Positions 9,267-17,325 are shown, counted from the first letter of the stretch. The stretch is 64,000 bases of DNA from CAZRQL01 sp964602415 (GCA_964602415.1 CAZRQL010000008.1:46119-110118); one strand, 5' to 3'. Made by a program: numbers and translations. Notes: generated by a model from the sequence alone, not told the origin.

Positions 9267-10250
9267 ATGGATAATCGTTTTACGGACATAATTCAGCTAA
9301 TCAAACAATCTCGGACTAATGCTATAAGAGCCGTAAACGCTGAACTGATAAATCTATATTGGAATATTGGAGAATATATCAGCAAGAAAATTGAACTATC
9401 AGAATGGGGTGACTCTGTTGTGAAAGAATTAGCCAATTTTATACAAACATACGAACCAGAAATAAAAGGCTTCTCCGATAAAAATATTTGGAGAATGAAG
9501 CAGTTTTACGAGACTTACAAAGACTTTCCAAAACTCACACCACTGGTGAGAGAAATTAGCTGGACAAATAATTTACTGATTTTTTCAAGGTGTAAAACCA
9601 TTGAAGAAATGGAATTTTACCTCAATATCGTAAAACAAGAAAACTACAGTAAACGAGAACTTGACCGACAAATATCTGCAAGCTTTTTCGAGCGGACAAT
9701 GATAGGCAATACAAAACTCTCACCAGCGGTGAGAGAAAGTAACAATGACCTATCAAACACCTTCAAAGACAGCTATGTATTTGAATTTTTGAACTTACCC
9801 GACCCACACAGTGAAAGCGACTTACAACGTGGACTTGTAAGACAAATGAAGAATTTCATTCTCGAACTTGGAAAAGACTTCTTGTTCATAGGAGAAGAAT
9901 ATAATTTACAAGTTGGCAACAGCGACTTTTACATTGATCTGCTTTTTTACCATCGTGGACTGCAATGCTTGGTTGCATTTGAACTCAAAGCCGATAAATT
10001 TAAACCTGACCATTTAGGACAACTGAACTTTTACTTAGAAGCTTTAGACAGAGATGTGAAAAAGCCGAATGAAAATCCGAGCATCGGAGTTTTGCTATGT
10101 AAGGACAAAGACAGTGAAGTTGTAGAATATGCTTTAAGCAGGAGCCTTTCACCGACAATGGTATCAGAGTATAAAACGCAACTACCTGACAAGAAACTTT
10201 TACAGCAAAAACTACACGAACTATTTGACAATGAAACGGACGAGAAATAG
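9267..10250 (+). CDS. DUF1016/YhcG-type PD-(D/E)XK nuclease
   Basis: A 327-residue protein. Residues ~5-150 match the DUF1016 N-terminal domain (RAVNAELINLYWNIGEYIS, the usual opening, then IWRMKQFYETY and LVREISWTNNLLI). The C-terminal half is a PD-(D/E)XK nuclease fold with Asp224 in YIDLLF and the E-x-K motif Glu239/Lys241 in FELKADKF, followed by GQLNFYLEALD. Relatives are often found near restriction-modification and other defence loci; activity here is inferred. No methylase or hsd gene is adjacent. It is AT-rich relative to neighbouring housekeeping genes and sits directly behind a mini-IS element, which suggests horizontal acquisition. Confidence 0.9.
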   Translation: MDNRFTDIIQLIKQSRTNAIRAVNAELINLYWNIGEYISKKIELSEWGDSVVKELANFIQTYEPEIKGFSDKNIWRMKQFYETYKDFPKLTPLVREISWTNNLLIFSRCKTIEEMEFYLNIVKQENYSKRELDRQISASFFERTMIGNTKLSPAVRESNNDLSNTFKDSYVFEFLNLPDPHSESDLQRGLVRQMKNFILELGKDFLFIGEEYNLQVGNSDFYIDLLFYHRGLQCLVAFELKADKFKPDHLGQLNFYLEALDRDVKKPNENPSIGVLLCKDKDSEVVEYALSRSLSPTMVSEYKTQLPDKKLLQQKLHELFDNETDEK

Positions 10251-10262
10251 AGCCGCTACTGC

Positions 10263-10386
10263 CAACAGCACCTACCCAAAAGGCGGAGGTTCGTGTTCCA
10301 AAGACAGTTTTGTGGTTGAACAAGGTTTGAATCTCCGCATCAACATTTTTGGTGAAAATCGCCCGCCCTTCGGGTAGCTCCGCTCC
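10263..10386 (+). repeat. Conserved 3' segment after DUF1016 gene
   Basis: It begins CAACAGC (10263-10269), 12 bases after the stop codon, and contains a 32-base block at 10332-10363 that differs at one base from 12143-12174. The distance between the two landmarks (69 bases) is identical in the segment behind the Fic gene. It ends where mini-IS copy 2 begins. No reading frame is conserved. Confidence 0.65.
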
Positions 10387-10576
10387 GTCAGCCTGTGAAA
10401 AACTGAATTTCATCTAAATAATCCACCTAAAACGACCCATTAAAAGCCGATACTTTAATTCTGACAGGTGCTTATTTTAAGCAATTAATTTTAATCTAAT
10501 TGTTTTTAGTGCCCCACACAGCCTTAAAAAAGCCCGGTTTTTTACAAAAACAAACAACCCTTTCATAATCGGGTGT

Positions 10577-10705
10577 CTAATTTTGGAGCTTTTCTATCAG
10601 TTTGGGCATACCAAGGATGTTTAAGCTCCGTTTGAGGTTGTAAAAGTTGCAATAAATAACTCAAAAACGTATCTGATAGCGGTCTGTTTTGGGTTGCAGG
10701 GGCAT
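10577..10705 (-). pseudogene. Transposase C-terminal remnant (copy 2)
   Basis: Same 43 codons as copy 1, but codon 15 is TGA (plus-strand 10661-10663) where copy 1 has TGG (Trp). It then continues VIYCNFYNLKRSLNILGMP to the same final TAG. It is decayed and non-functional. Confidence 0.6.
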
Positions 10706-10745
10706 GCTAAAAGTTATGTTTTTTTACAAAATAAATATACAAATT

Positions 10746-10778
10746 TTTGATGTGAACTCAAAATAATTCTTATTTTTG
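10746..10778 (+). promoter_or_regulatory. Outward promoter TTTG-N21-TATTTTTG in mini-IS copy 2
   Basis: TTTG (10746-10749) and TATTTTTG (10771-10778) with 21 bases between them fit the Bacteroidota -33/-7 pattern. It points to the Fic gene, whose own start lies 153 bases on. Confidence 0.5.
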
Positions 10779-10882
10779 TATGTCAGTTTTTTCACATGCT
10801 GACGTTGGGTGCAAGTGTAACAAGACAACCCAGCAAACAACAAACTAACTTACAAACAAGGATTTTAGAAGTAAAAAATTGC

Positions 10883-10930
10883 TTTGCGGTGTAAAAGCTG
10901 TATTTTTACCGCATACTTTGCGGTGATAAT
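10883..10930 (+). promoter_or_regulatory. Triple TGCGGT half-site operator before the Fic gene
   Basis: TTTGCGGTGTAAAA (10883-10896), an inverted copy TTTTTACCGCATA (10902-10914), and TTTGCGGTGATAA (10918-10930) end just before the ATG at 10932. The inner pair forms the dyad ACCGCA/TGCGGT. The Fic protein has a C-terminal winged helix, so autorepression is a reasonable inference. Confidence 0.5.
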
Positions 10931-10931
10931 T

Positions 10932-12092
10932 ATGTACATACACGAAAGGGAAAATTGGACAAATTTTTTTTGGGATAACGACAAGTTATCACCCATCTTG
11001 GCTTCTGTAAGGCATTTACAAGGACGTTTATTGGGCCGTATGGAAAGTTTAGGTTTCGATTTTATAGAGCGTGCCACTTTGGAATCGCTTATATTAGATG
11101 TTGTAGATACATCAAGAATTGAAGGTGAATTTTTAAATCCCGAACTTGTTCGCTCGTCAATCGCCCGAAAATTAGGTATTGAAAAGGCTGATTTTATAAG
11201 GACACCCCGAAACATTGAAGGAATTGTTGATGTCATTTTAGATGCTACACAAAATTTTGACAAACCACTCTCAGAAACACGCCTTTTAGGTTGGCATAAC
11301 TCACTTTTTCAAACAGGTTTTAGTGGTTATCAGCAAATAGATGTTGCCAAATATCGTTCAGGCGGTATGAAGGTAGTTTCGGGCAATTTTGGTAGGGAAA
11401 AAATACATTTTGAAGCACCATCAGCCGACAGAGTTTTACACGAAATGGAACAATTTTTAAATTGGTTGAATAGTGACACCAATTTGGATTTAGTTTTGAA
11501 ATCTATCATTGCTCACTTTTGGTTTGTTACCATTCACCCTTTTGATGATGGCAACGGACGAATAGCGAGAGCCATTTTAGATATGTGGTTAGCAAAAAGC
11601 GATAATAGTAAAATTCGTTTCTACAGCTTATCAAACCAAATCTTCAAAGAGCATAAACACTATAACAACATTATTGAAGAAACACAAAAAGGAACATCGG
11701 ACATCACAAAATATGTAGAATGGTTTCTTGGTTGTTTTGAAAGGGCATTAATTTCAAGTGAACAAAATTTAGAAATCATTTTGGATAAAGCTCACTTTTG
11801 GGACAAGCACAAGTCAACTAACATTAACGAAAGACAAAGACTTGTAATTAATTATCTGTACGACAATTACAGTAAAGAAGTGGGATTTTTACGAACATCA
11901 ACCTACGCCAAACTTACCAAATGCTCGACAGACACAGCTTTGAGAGATTTGCAAGATTTAGTCGCAAAAGAAATGTTGAAAGCAGAAGACAGCGGAAAGA
12001 AAACAAATTACGTGATTGTAAGTCCAAAAAACATAAGAATACCGAAAATCATTGATGAAAAAATACCAGCACCCAACAGCGGTTTGGCGTAA
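10932..12092 (+). CDS. DUF4172-Fic family AMP transferase with C-terminal winged helix
   Basis: Fic enzymes transfer AMP (or related groups) from a nucleotide to protein hydroxyls. I start at ATG 10932 (MYIHERENWTNF), the usual opening of the DUF4172 domain. A TTG 48 bases upstream would add 16 residues but lies inside the putative operator. The inhibitory motif T60-S-R-I-E64-G65 fits (S/T)xxxE(G/N), here N-terminal as in class II Fic proteins. The catalytic motif is HPFDDGNGR, residues 202-210. The last ~100 residues resemble a winged helix (INERQRLVINYLYDN, then YAKLTKCSTDTALRDLQDL). No separate antitoxin is present, consistent with built-in inhibition. The last seven residues (APNSGLA) are encoded inside the conserved 3' segment. 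Confidence 0.92.
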   Translation: MYIHERENWTNFFWDNDKLSPILASVRHLQGRLLGRMESLGFDFIERATLESLILDVVDTSRIEGEFLNPELVRSSIARKLGIEKADFIRTPRNIEGIVDVILDATQNFDKPLSETRLLGWHNSLFQTGFSGYQQIDVAKYRSGGMKVVSGNFGREKIHFEAPSADRVLHEMEQFLNWLNSDTNLDLVLKSIIAHFWFVTIHPFDDGNGRIARAILDMWLAKSDNSKIRFYSLSNQIFKEHKHYNNIIEETQKGTSDITKYVEWFLGCFERALISSEQNLEIILDKAHFWDKHKSTNINERQRLVINYLYDNYSKEVGFLRTSTYAKLTKCSTDTALRDLQDLVAKEMLKAEDSGKKTNYVIVSPKNIRIPKIIDEKIPAPNSGLA

Positions 12093-12205
12093 TGGCGGGT
12101 TCAGTGCTCCTCAGACACATTTGAGCTTAATCAAACATTGGTTCTCCGCATCAACATTTGTGGTGAAAATCGCCACCTTCGCAAAGCAGCAAAACATTCA
12201 CATAA
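12074..12205 (+). repeat. Conserved 3' segment after Fic gene
   Basis: Begins CAACAGC at 12074, overlaps the last codons of the Fic gene, and holds the 32-base block at 12143-12174 shared with 10332-10363 (one mismatch). Similarity fades after about 12190. The rest of the gap to 12294 is AT-rich with no gene. Confidence 0.65.
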
Positions 12206-12294
12206 AATCTAAAAAAAATAGGACAGACCTATTTTAGAATTGCTTTGAAAAAGCAAGTTGGAAAAAGGTGGTGAAGTGATTCGAGGGTTTGGAT

Positions 12295-13164
12295 TTAGAA
12301 CTTTGTGGCGTTGCGAATCCTAAAAAGTTTGATCAAGTCCGGCACAAAGTCTTGGTTGGTATCCAAATACAAATAACTGGAAGCTGTTTTGCGACAAAGC
12401 TCTTGTAGTTCACTTTGGATTTGAGCCTGCTGCATAGAAACACGGTTTCTAAACTGCGAAGACGATGTATTGACCCAAATGGTTTGTTGGGCTTCTTTGT
12501 CCAGCAGCGGCACAATACCCAAAGCAGGAAAGTTCCTCTCGCGCTTATCGCCAACCTGTATGGCTATCAAATCGTGCTTGATGGCCAAGGCTTTGAGATT
12601 TTTTTGGAAGCCTTCATCTATAAAATCAGAGATGAAAATCACCACACTTTTGCGCTTGATGAGGTTTTGAGCCGTTATCATAGCCGCCGCAAGATTGGTT
12701 TTACGGGAGCGGGGCTTGAGTTTGTAGATATTGCTGATTAAAGAAAACCCAAAAGCTATGCCTTTGCTGGGGCGGATGTATTTTTCTTTTACGTCGCTAA
12801 AACACATGAGTCCCACCGTGCTGCCTTCTTTGATGGCAGAGAGTGCCAGCACAGAGCACACTTCGCGGGCTGTGTCAATTTTTTGGGGGCTACCCAACTG
12901 CTGCGAAGCACTTACATCCAAAATAAAAAATACATTTTGCTCACGGTCTTCTTTGAAGGTTTTGATAAAAGTACCGTGTCCCTTGGCTGTGGTGTTCCAA
13001 TCTATATGCCTGACATCATCTCCATACTGGTACGGGCGAACATCATCAAACTCCAAACCGCTGCCTTTGAAAACCGAATGGAAATTGCCCTGCATTTGGG
13101 TAGTAACCGCTTTGCGCAGCCTGATTTCGTAGTCTCTTATTTTGGCGTAAATGGCATTCATCAT
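12295..13164 (-). CDS. DUF58 domain protein (vWA-like)
   Basis: A 289-residue protein with the DUF58 core: GSGLEFDDVRPYQYGDDVRHIDW near residues 34-56 and a von Willebrand A-type MIDAS segment FFILDVSASQQLG. Such proteins are usually partners of MoxR-type AAA+ ATPases in Bacteroidota; no moxR gene is next to it here, though it could lie elsewhere. Two adjacent ATG codons (13164 and 13161) are possible starts. A TAAATTTG box lies immediately upstream, so the message may be leaderless. Confidence 0.85.
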   Translation of the reverse strand: MMNAIYAKIRDYEIRLRKAVTTQMQGNFHSVFKGSGLEFDDVRPYQYGDDVRHIDWNTTAKGHGTFIKTFKEDREQNVFFILDVSASQQLGSPQKIDTAREVCSVLALSAIKEGSTVGLMCFSDVKEKYIRPSKGIAFGFSLISNIYKLKPRSRKTNLAAAMITAQNLIKRKSVVIFISDFIDEGFQKNLKALAIKHDLIAIQVGDKRERNFPALGIVPLLDKEAQQTIWVNTSSSQFRNRVSMQQAQIQSELQELCRKTASSYLYLDTNQDFVPDLIKLFRIRNATKF

Positions 13165-13165
13165 G

Positions 13166-13173
13166 CAAATTTA
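13166..13173 (-). promoter_or_regulatory. -7 box TAAATTTG at the DUF58 start
   Basis: A perfect TAnnTTTG match ending one base before the first ATG. Transcription would begin at about the second ATG, implying a leaderless mRNA. Confidence 0.45.
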
Positions 13174-13213
13174 AAAAAGTATCCCAAGTAAAACCGTCAT
13201 AAGACAGAAAACA

Positions 13214-13240
13214 AAAAACCCGCCTTTTGAGCGGGTTTTT
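13214..13240 (-). terminator. Terminator after groEL
   Basis: Stem AACCCGC/GCGGGTT with A-run and T-run flanks in the 98-base gap between groEL and DUF58, 23 bases past the groEL stop. Read on the minus strand it is followed by a T-rich tract. Confidence 0.85.
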
Positions 13241-13262
13241 CTTGTGTATGAAAAGCGGTGGC

Positions 13263-14891
13263 TTAGTAGTCCATGCCGCCCATTCCACCAGGCATGGCAG
13301 GAGCAGGCTTATCTTCAGGAATCTCAGCTACTACGCACTCAGTAGTCAGCAGCAGAGAAGCGATAGAAGCTGCATTTTCCAGTGCCAAACGGGTTACTTT
13401 GGTGGGGTCAATGACACCTTCGGCAACCAAGTTCTCGAATTTGTCGGTGCGGGCGTTGTAGCCAAAGTCATCTTTGCCTTCCCTTACTTTTTGGACAATC
13501 ACCGAAGGCTCAAGCCCGCAGTTGGCGATGATGGTACGCAAGGGAGACTCCAACGCCTGACGAACGATAGATACACCGGTTTTTTCGTCTTCGTTGGATA
13601 CTTGTACATTGTCAAGGCTGGGGATAGTACGAATGAAAGCCACACCACCACCGGGAACAACACCCTCTTCTACGGCAGCTCTGGTAGCATGAAGGGCATC
13701 GTCAACGCGGTCTTTTTTCTCTTTCATCTCAACTTCAGTAGCCGCACCAATGTAAAGAATGGCCACACCACCAGACAATTTAGCCAAACGCTCTTGAAGT
13801 TTTTCGCGGTCGTAGTCTGAGGTAGTGTTTTCTATTTGCATCTTGATTTCTTTGATGCGTGCCTCAATCATGTTTTTCTGACCCATACCATTTACGATGG
13901 TGGTATTGTCTTTGTCCACGATGATTTTTTCGGCACGACCCAAGTAGTCAAGCGTAACGTTTTCCAGTTTGTACCCGCGCTCTTCCGATACCACGGTACC
14001 ACCCGTCAAAACAGCTATATCTTCCAACATAGCTTTGCGGCGGTCGCCAAAGCCGGGGGCTTTGACAGCGGCAATTTTGAGCGAGCCACGGATTTTGTTC
14101 ACCACCAAGGTAGCCAAAGCCTCACCATCAACATCTTCTGCTATAATCAACAAAGGACGACCGGTCTGAACCACAGATTCCAATACAGGCAGCAACTCTT
14201 TCATCGAAGAGACTTTCTTGTCATAGACCAAGATATAAGGATTGTCAAGCTCTGCCTCCATTTTCTCGGTATTGGTAACAAAGTAAGGCGACAAATAACC
14301 TCTGTCAAACTGCATACCTTCAACAGTTTTGACCTCTGTATCAGTTCCTTTGGCCTCTTCTACCGTAATGACACCATCTTTGCCGACTTTTTCCATGGCA
14401 TCGGCTATCATGCGACCAATGGCGTTGTCGTTGTTGGCAGATATGGTAGCCACTTGCTCGATTTCTTTGTTACTGCTGACGTGTTTTGACATTTTTTTCA
14501 ATTCAGCCACAACTTGATGAACGGCTTTGTCAATCCCGCGTTTGATATCCATAGGATTGGCACCGGCTACCACGTTTTTGATACCGGCAGAGAAAATAGC
14601 TTGAGCCAAAACGGTAGCGGTAGTGGTACCATCGCCGGCTTGATCGGCAGTTTTTGAGGCAACTTCTTTAATGAGTTGCGCACCCATATTTTCGATAGGG
14701 TCTTTGAGTTCGATTTCTTTAGCAACCGAAACACCATCTTTTGTTACAGAAGGAGCACCGAATTTTTTATCCAAAATGACATTGCGTCCTTTTGGACCCA
14801 AAGTAGCCTTTACAGCGTTGGCCAAAGTGTCAACACCTCTTTTAAGACCATCAATAGCCTCAGTGTGAAAAAGCAATTTTTTTGCAGCCAT
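13263..14891 (-). CDS. groEL: Chaperonin GroEL (60 kDa)
   Basis: ATP-driven protein-folding chamber, a tetradecamer working with GroES in the cytoplasm. The 542 residues are of usual length. ATP-binding motifs are KATLGPKGRNV and DGTTTATVLAQ, and the apical block APGFGDRRKAMLEDIA is intact. The C-terminus ends in a short GGM-type tail (PGGMGGMDY). It is encoded 48 bases after groES on the same strand, the standard operon order, and is followed by a strong hairpin. Confidence 0.98.
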   Translation of the reverse strand: MAAKKLLFHTEAIDGLKRGVDTLANAVKATLGPKGRNVILDKKFGAPSVTKDGVSVAKEIELKDPIENMGAQLIKEVASKTADQAGDGTTTATVLAQAIFSAGIKNVVAGANPMDIKRGIDKAVHQVVAELKKMSKHVSSNKEIEQVATISANNDNAIGRMIADAMEKVGKDGVITVEEAKGTDTEVKTVEGMQFDRGYLSPYFVTNTEKMEAELDNPYILVYDKKVSSMKELLPVLESVVQTGRPLLIIAEDVDGEALATLVVNKIRGSLKIAAVKAPGFGDRRKAMLEDIAVLTGGTVVSEERGYKLENVTLDYLGRAEKIIVDKDNTTIVNGMGQKNMIEARIKEIKMQIENTTSDYDREKLQERLAKLSGGVAILYIGAATEVEMKEKKDRVDDALHATRAAVEEGVVPGGGVAFIRTIPSLDNVQVSNEDEKTGVSIVRQALESPLRTIIANCGLEPSVIVQKVREGKDDFGYNARTDKFENLVAEGVIDPTKVTRLALENAASIASLLLTTECVVAEIPEDKPAPAMPGGMGGMDY

Positions 14892-14939
14892 GATTTGTTT
14901 AATTTTTAAATACTTTTTTAAATTTTACAAAAAAAACAG

Positions 14940-15230
14940 TTAGAGGATAGCGAAAATATCAGATTCTCTCATAATAAGGTACTCTTCGCCGTCAATGGTG
15001 ATTTCAGTACCGGCATACTTGCCATAGAGGATAGAATCTCCTACTTTTACTGTCATAGGTTCATCTTTTTTACCTGAACCTACGGCTATTACCTCGCCGC
15101 GTTGGGGTTTTTCCTTGGCGGTATCGGGGATGATAATACCAGAAACGGTTTTTTCTTCCGCAGGAGCGGGCTTGACCAGCACCCTGTCCGATAAAGGCTT
15201 AACACCTACTTTCTTTGTGTTTTTTGACAT
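14940..15230 (-). CDS. groES: Co-chaperonin GroES (10 kDa)
   Basis: Heptameric lid for GroEL. The 96 residues include the opening PLSDRVLVKPAPAEEKTVSG, the mobile loop (SGIIIPDTAKEKPQRG) and YGKYAGTEITIDGEEYLIMRE. First gene of the groESL operon. The 199-base region upstream shows possible regulatory elements, described separately. Confidence 0.97.
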   Translation of the reverse strand: MSKNTKKVGVKPLSDRVLVKPAPAEEKTVSGIIIPDTAKEKPQRGEVIAVGSGKKDEPMTVKVGDSILYGKYAGTEITIDGEEYLIMRESDIFAIL

Positions 15231-15257
15231 AATAATATGATTTGATTTTTGATGTTT

Positions 15258-15316
15258 GCTATTACACTTCTTGTGCCAAGCATCAAATTGACATACAAAC
15301 TGACATTTTTTCAGTC
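15258..15316 (-). promoter_or_regulatory. Possible groESL control region
   Basis: On the minus strand, TTGGCAC (plus-strand 15273-15279) sits about 43 bases before the groES ATG and resembles a sigma-54 -24 element, but the matching -12 TTGC is not clear. Just upstream is a short dyad ACTGA/TCAGT around a T-run (15299-15316). No TAnnTTTG box was found here. The rest of the 15231-15429 gap holds nothing recognisable. Confidence 0.35.
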
Positions 15317-15429
15317 CTTAGTTCCAAAAAATTGCGTCAATTTTGCCATAGTCAAGGCAATAAACTGCCGCAATGACAGTATTTTGCGCAGTCAGTAAAG
15401 CCATATCCGAGTTGTAGGAAAACGAAAAT

Positions 15430-16626
15430 CTATTTTTCATAAAAAAGCAAAGAACTGTCCCCATAACTCAAAAAACGGTAGCCATTGTCCAAGGCTTGCC
15501 GATAAACTTTTTCCCAATCTTTGCAAAAGGCCGCCACCAACAGCATCAAAGTAGATTGGGGCTGATGAAAATTGGTAATCAGGGCATCACAAAACGCAAA
15601 ACGATAGCCCGGAAGTATCATCAAAGATGTTTTGCCCTCAATGGAGCTAAGGCTATTTTTTTGGCAATATTCCAAAAGGATTTCTAAGGCCTGCCGACGG
15701 CTCAAAGGCAAAGTCTCAAATTGGTAGGGGTAGAGTTTGTCTATGGAAAAAATTGGGTCTTTGTCTTGGTAGAGTTTGACCGCAAACCAATACAAACTCT
15801 CCATGGTTCTGAGGGAAGTTGTGCCCACGCAAATGAGGTTTTGTCTTTGAAGCAGGCTTTGGAGTGTTGTCAAAGGTATGGCCACTCGCTCGCTGTGCAT
15901 GTCGTGCTCATGTGCCAACTCGGCCTTGAGAGGCTTGAAAGTCCCCGCCCCTACGTGGAGAGTAAGCTCGGCGCGGGCTATGTTTTTCGCACTAAGTCCC
16001 TCAAAAACAGCCTCCGTAAAGTGCAAACCGGCGGTTGGGGCAGCAATTGCACCCTCATGGCGGGCAAAAATGGTCTGGTAGCGGTGCTTGTCGGAGGCAG
16101 TGGCTCCCCGTTTGAGATAAGGCGGGATGGGCATCGCACCGATGCGCTCCAGCACTTGAGAAAAAGCCAAACCATCCGGCCAGCTAAACTCTACCATCTT
16201 CTCTTGTCTATCCAAAAGAACTGCCGAAACGCCTTTGTTTGTCAGACGCAAACCCTCGTTCCAGCGTTTGAGATTGCCTATTTCGCACCGCCAAACGCAA
16301 CGCTGAGTAGCAGAAAGGGCTATCGAAACATCGCTTTGATAAGGCTCAAGCAGTAAAATCTCTATCTTAGAACCACTTGGCTTGCCAAAAATACATCTGG
16401 CCGCTATGACTTTGGTATTGTTGTAAATCAGCATCGAATCGGCACTAAGCTGCTCAGGCAAGCACTTAAAAACGCTATGAGTTATTTCTCCATCACGATA
16501 CACCAACAGTTTGGCTTCATCCCGCTTTTCAAGCGGAAAAGAGGCTATCTTTTCATCCGGCAAGTCATAGCTGTATTGCTGTGAAAGGATTTTAGGCGGG
16601 TTTGGCAAAATCAAATTATAACTCAT
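15430..16626 (-). CDS. queA: S-adenosylmethionine:tRNA ribosyltransferase-isomerase
   Basis: Transfers and isomerises the ribosyl part of SAM onto 7-aminomethyl-7-deazaguanine in tRNA, giving epoxyqueuosine. The 398 residues are a little longer than the E. coli protein (356). Motifs: YDLPDEKIASFPLEKRD, IYNNTKVIAARC, APTAGLHFT, LTLHVGAGTFKPL, GTTSLRTMESL and LITNFHQPQSTLMLLVAAF. Its start lies 3 bases after the cysH stop, so the two genes are cotranscribed although their pathways differ. Confidence 0.93.
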   Translation of the reverse strand: MSYNLILPNPPKILSQQYSYDLPDEKIASFPLEKRDEAKLLVYRDGEITHSVFKCLPEQLSADSMLIYNNTKVIAARCIFGKPSGSKIEILLLEPYQSDVSIALSATQRCVWRCEIGNLKRWNEGLRLTNKGVSAVLLDRQEKMVEFSWPDGLAFSQVLERIGAMPIPPYLKRGATASDKHRYQTIFARHEGAIAAPTAGLHFTEAVFEGLSAKNIARAELTLHVGAGTFKPLKAELAHEHDMHSERVAIPLTTLQSLLQRQNLICVGTTSLRTMESLYWFAVKLYQDKDPIFSIDKLYPYQFETLPLSRRQALEILLEYCQKNSLSSIEGKTSLMILPGYRFAFCDALITNFHQPQSTLMLLVAAFCKDWEKVYRQALDNGYRFLSYGDSSLLFYEK

Positions 16627-16629
16627 TTA

Positions 16630-17286
16630 TTACGGCTTAGATATTAATTCTGTGTGCAAACCACATTCGGTTTTATTCATTCCGCTCCAACGCCCCTCTC
16701 TTTCTGCTGTGCTGTGCCTTGTGCAAGGCTCACAACCTATGCTAAAATAGCCCTTCGCTTCCAAAGGATGGCGAGGCAAATGGTGGTCTTTGATGTATTG
16801 AGCAATGTGTTTTTTGTTCCACTCCAACATAGGATGAAGCCTGAGTGTACCGTTTTTGCCCTCCATTTCGTATTCCAAAGTGCTGCGGTTGGCGTTTTGG
16901 TCTTTGCGCACACCGCTGACCCAAACCTCATAGTTGCCCAATAAAGCATCAACGGGCATGACTTTATTGATATGGCAGCAATAGTCAGGATCTTTGACAA
17001 AATAAAACGCCCCGTGGGCATCTCTTTGGGCGATTTTGGGAATGGGTGAAACCAAATCCAGTACTTCCAAACCCAAGAGCTTGGAGACTTGATTTTTGTA
17101 AACCATCGTCTCGCTGAAATGAAAGCCTGTATTAATAAAATAAATTGGCATTTGGGGCATAAACCGCGCAATCAAGTGCAGCATAGGCAGACTATGGCTC
17201 TGAAATGAGGACGTTGCAAATATTTTTTTGTCTTTGAATTTCAAAATTTTTTCTTGAAAAATATCAATCAATTGAGAATAATCCAT
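16630..17286 (-). CDS. cysH: CysH-type sulfate reductase (APS/PAPS reductase)
   Basis: Reduces activated sulfate to sulfite in cysteine synthesis. The 218-residue protein carries the adjacent pair CC in DYCCHINK, the CxxC in GCEPCTRH, and ECGLH near the C-terminus. The CC...CxxC set ligates a [4Fe-4S] cluster and marks APS-using enzymes; E. coli-type PAPS reductases lack it. APS is therefore the likelier substrate. A TAAATTTG box lies 20 bases upstream. No other sulfate-assimilation gene is nearby. Confidence 0.88.
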   Translation of the reverse strand: MDYSQLIDIFQEKILKFKDKKIFATSSFQSHSLPMLHLIARFMPQMPIYFINTGFHFSETMVYKNQVSKLLGLEVLDLVSPIPKIAQRDAHGAFYFVKDPDYCCHINKVMPVDALLGNYEVWVSGVRKDQNANRSTLEYEMEGKNGTLRLHPMLEWNKKHIAQYIKDHHLPRHPLEAKGYFSIGCEPCTRHSTAEREGRWSGMNKTECGLHTELISKP

Positions 17287-17305
17287 AAAATAATTACCAA
17301 AGCCA

Positions 17306-17313
17306 CAAATTTA
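17306..17313 (-). promoter_or_regulatory. -7 box TAAATTTG for cysH-queA
   Basis: A perfect TAnnTTTG match on the minus strand, 20 bases before the cysH ATG and directly after the upstream gene's terminator. Confidence 0.5.
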
Positions 17314-17325
17314 CAAACAAAAAAA

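Larger units (their letters stand above)
10387..10803 (+). mobile_element. Miniature IS-like element, copy 2 (~417 bp)
   Basis: The left end GTCAGCCTGTGAAAAACTGA (10387-10406) and the reverse complement of the right end (10782-10803, beginning GTCAGCATGTGAAAAAACTG) form near-perfect 20-bp terminal inverted repeats. The interior aligns with copy 1 at 8839-9242, with substitutions and small indels, so the two copies are not recent duplicates. It carries the same transposase tail and an outward TATTTTTG. No clear target-site duplication is visible. Confidence 0.75.

Noticed and set aside
9086..9289. 67-residue frame overlapping the right end of mini-IS copy 1
   Set aside because: Different frame from the transposase remnant, runs across the element border, and is not conserved in copy 2.
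9267..10250. Part of a type I restriction-modification system
   Set aside because: DUF1016 proteins can lie near hsd genes, but no methylase, specificity or helicase subunit is present here.
10661..10663. TGA in the transposase remnant as a recoded (selenocysteine or Trp) codon
   Set aside because: The gene is already reduced to its last 42 residues, so this is simple decay; no sign of a variant code elsewhere in the window.
8839..12205. True integron
   Set aside because: No tyrosine-recombinase integrase in the window, and no complete attC with both core sites at a normal distance; kept only as an analogy.
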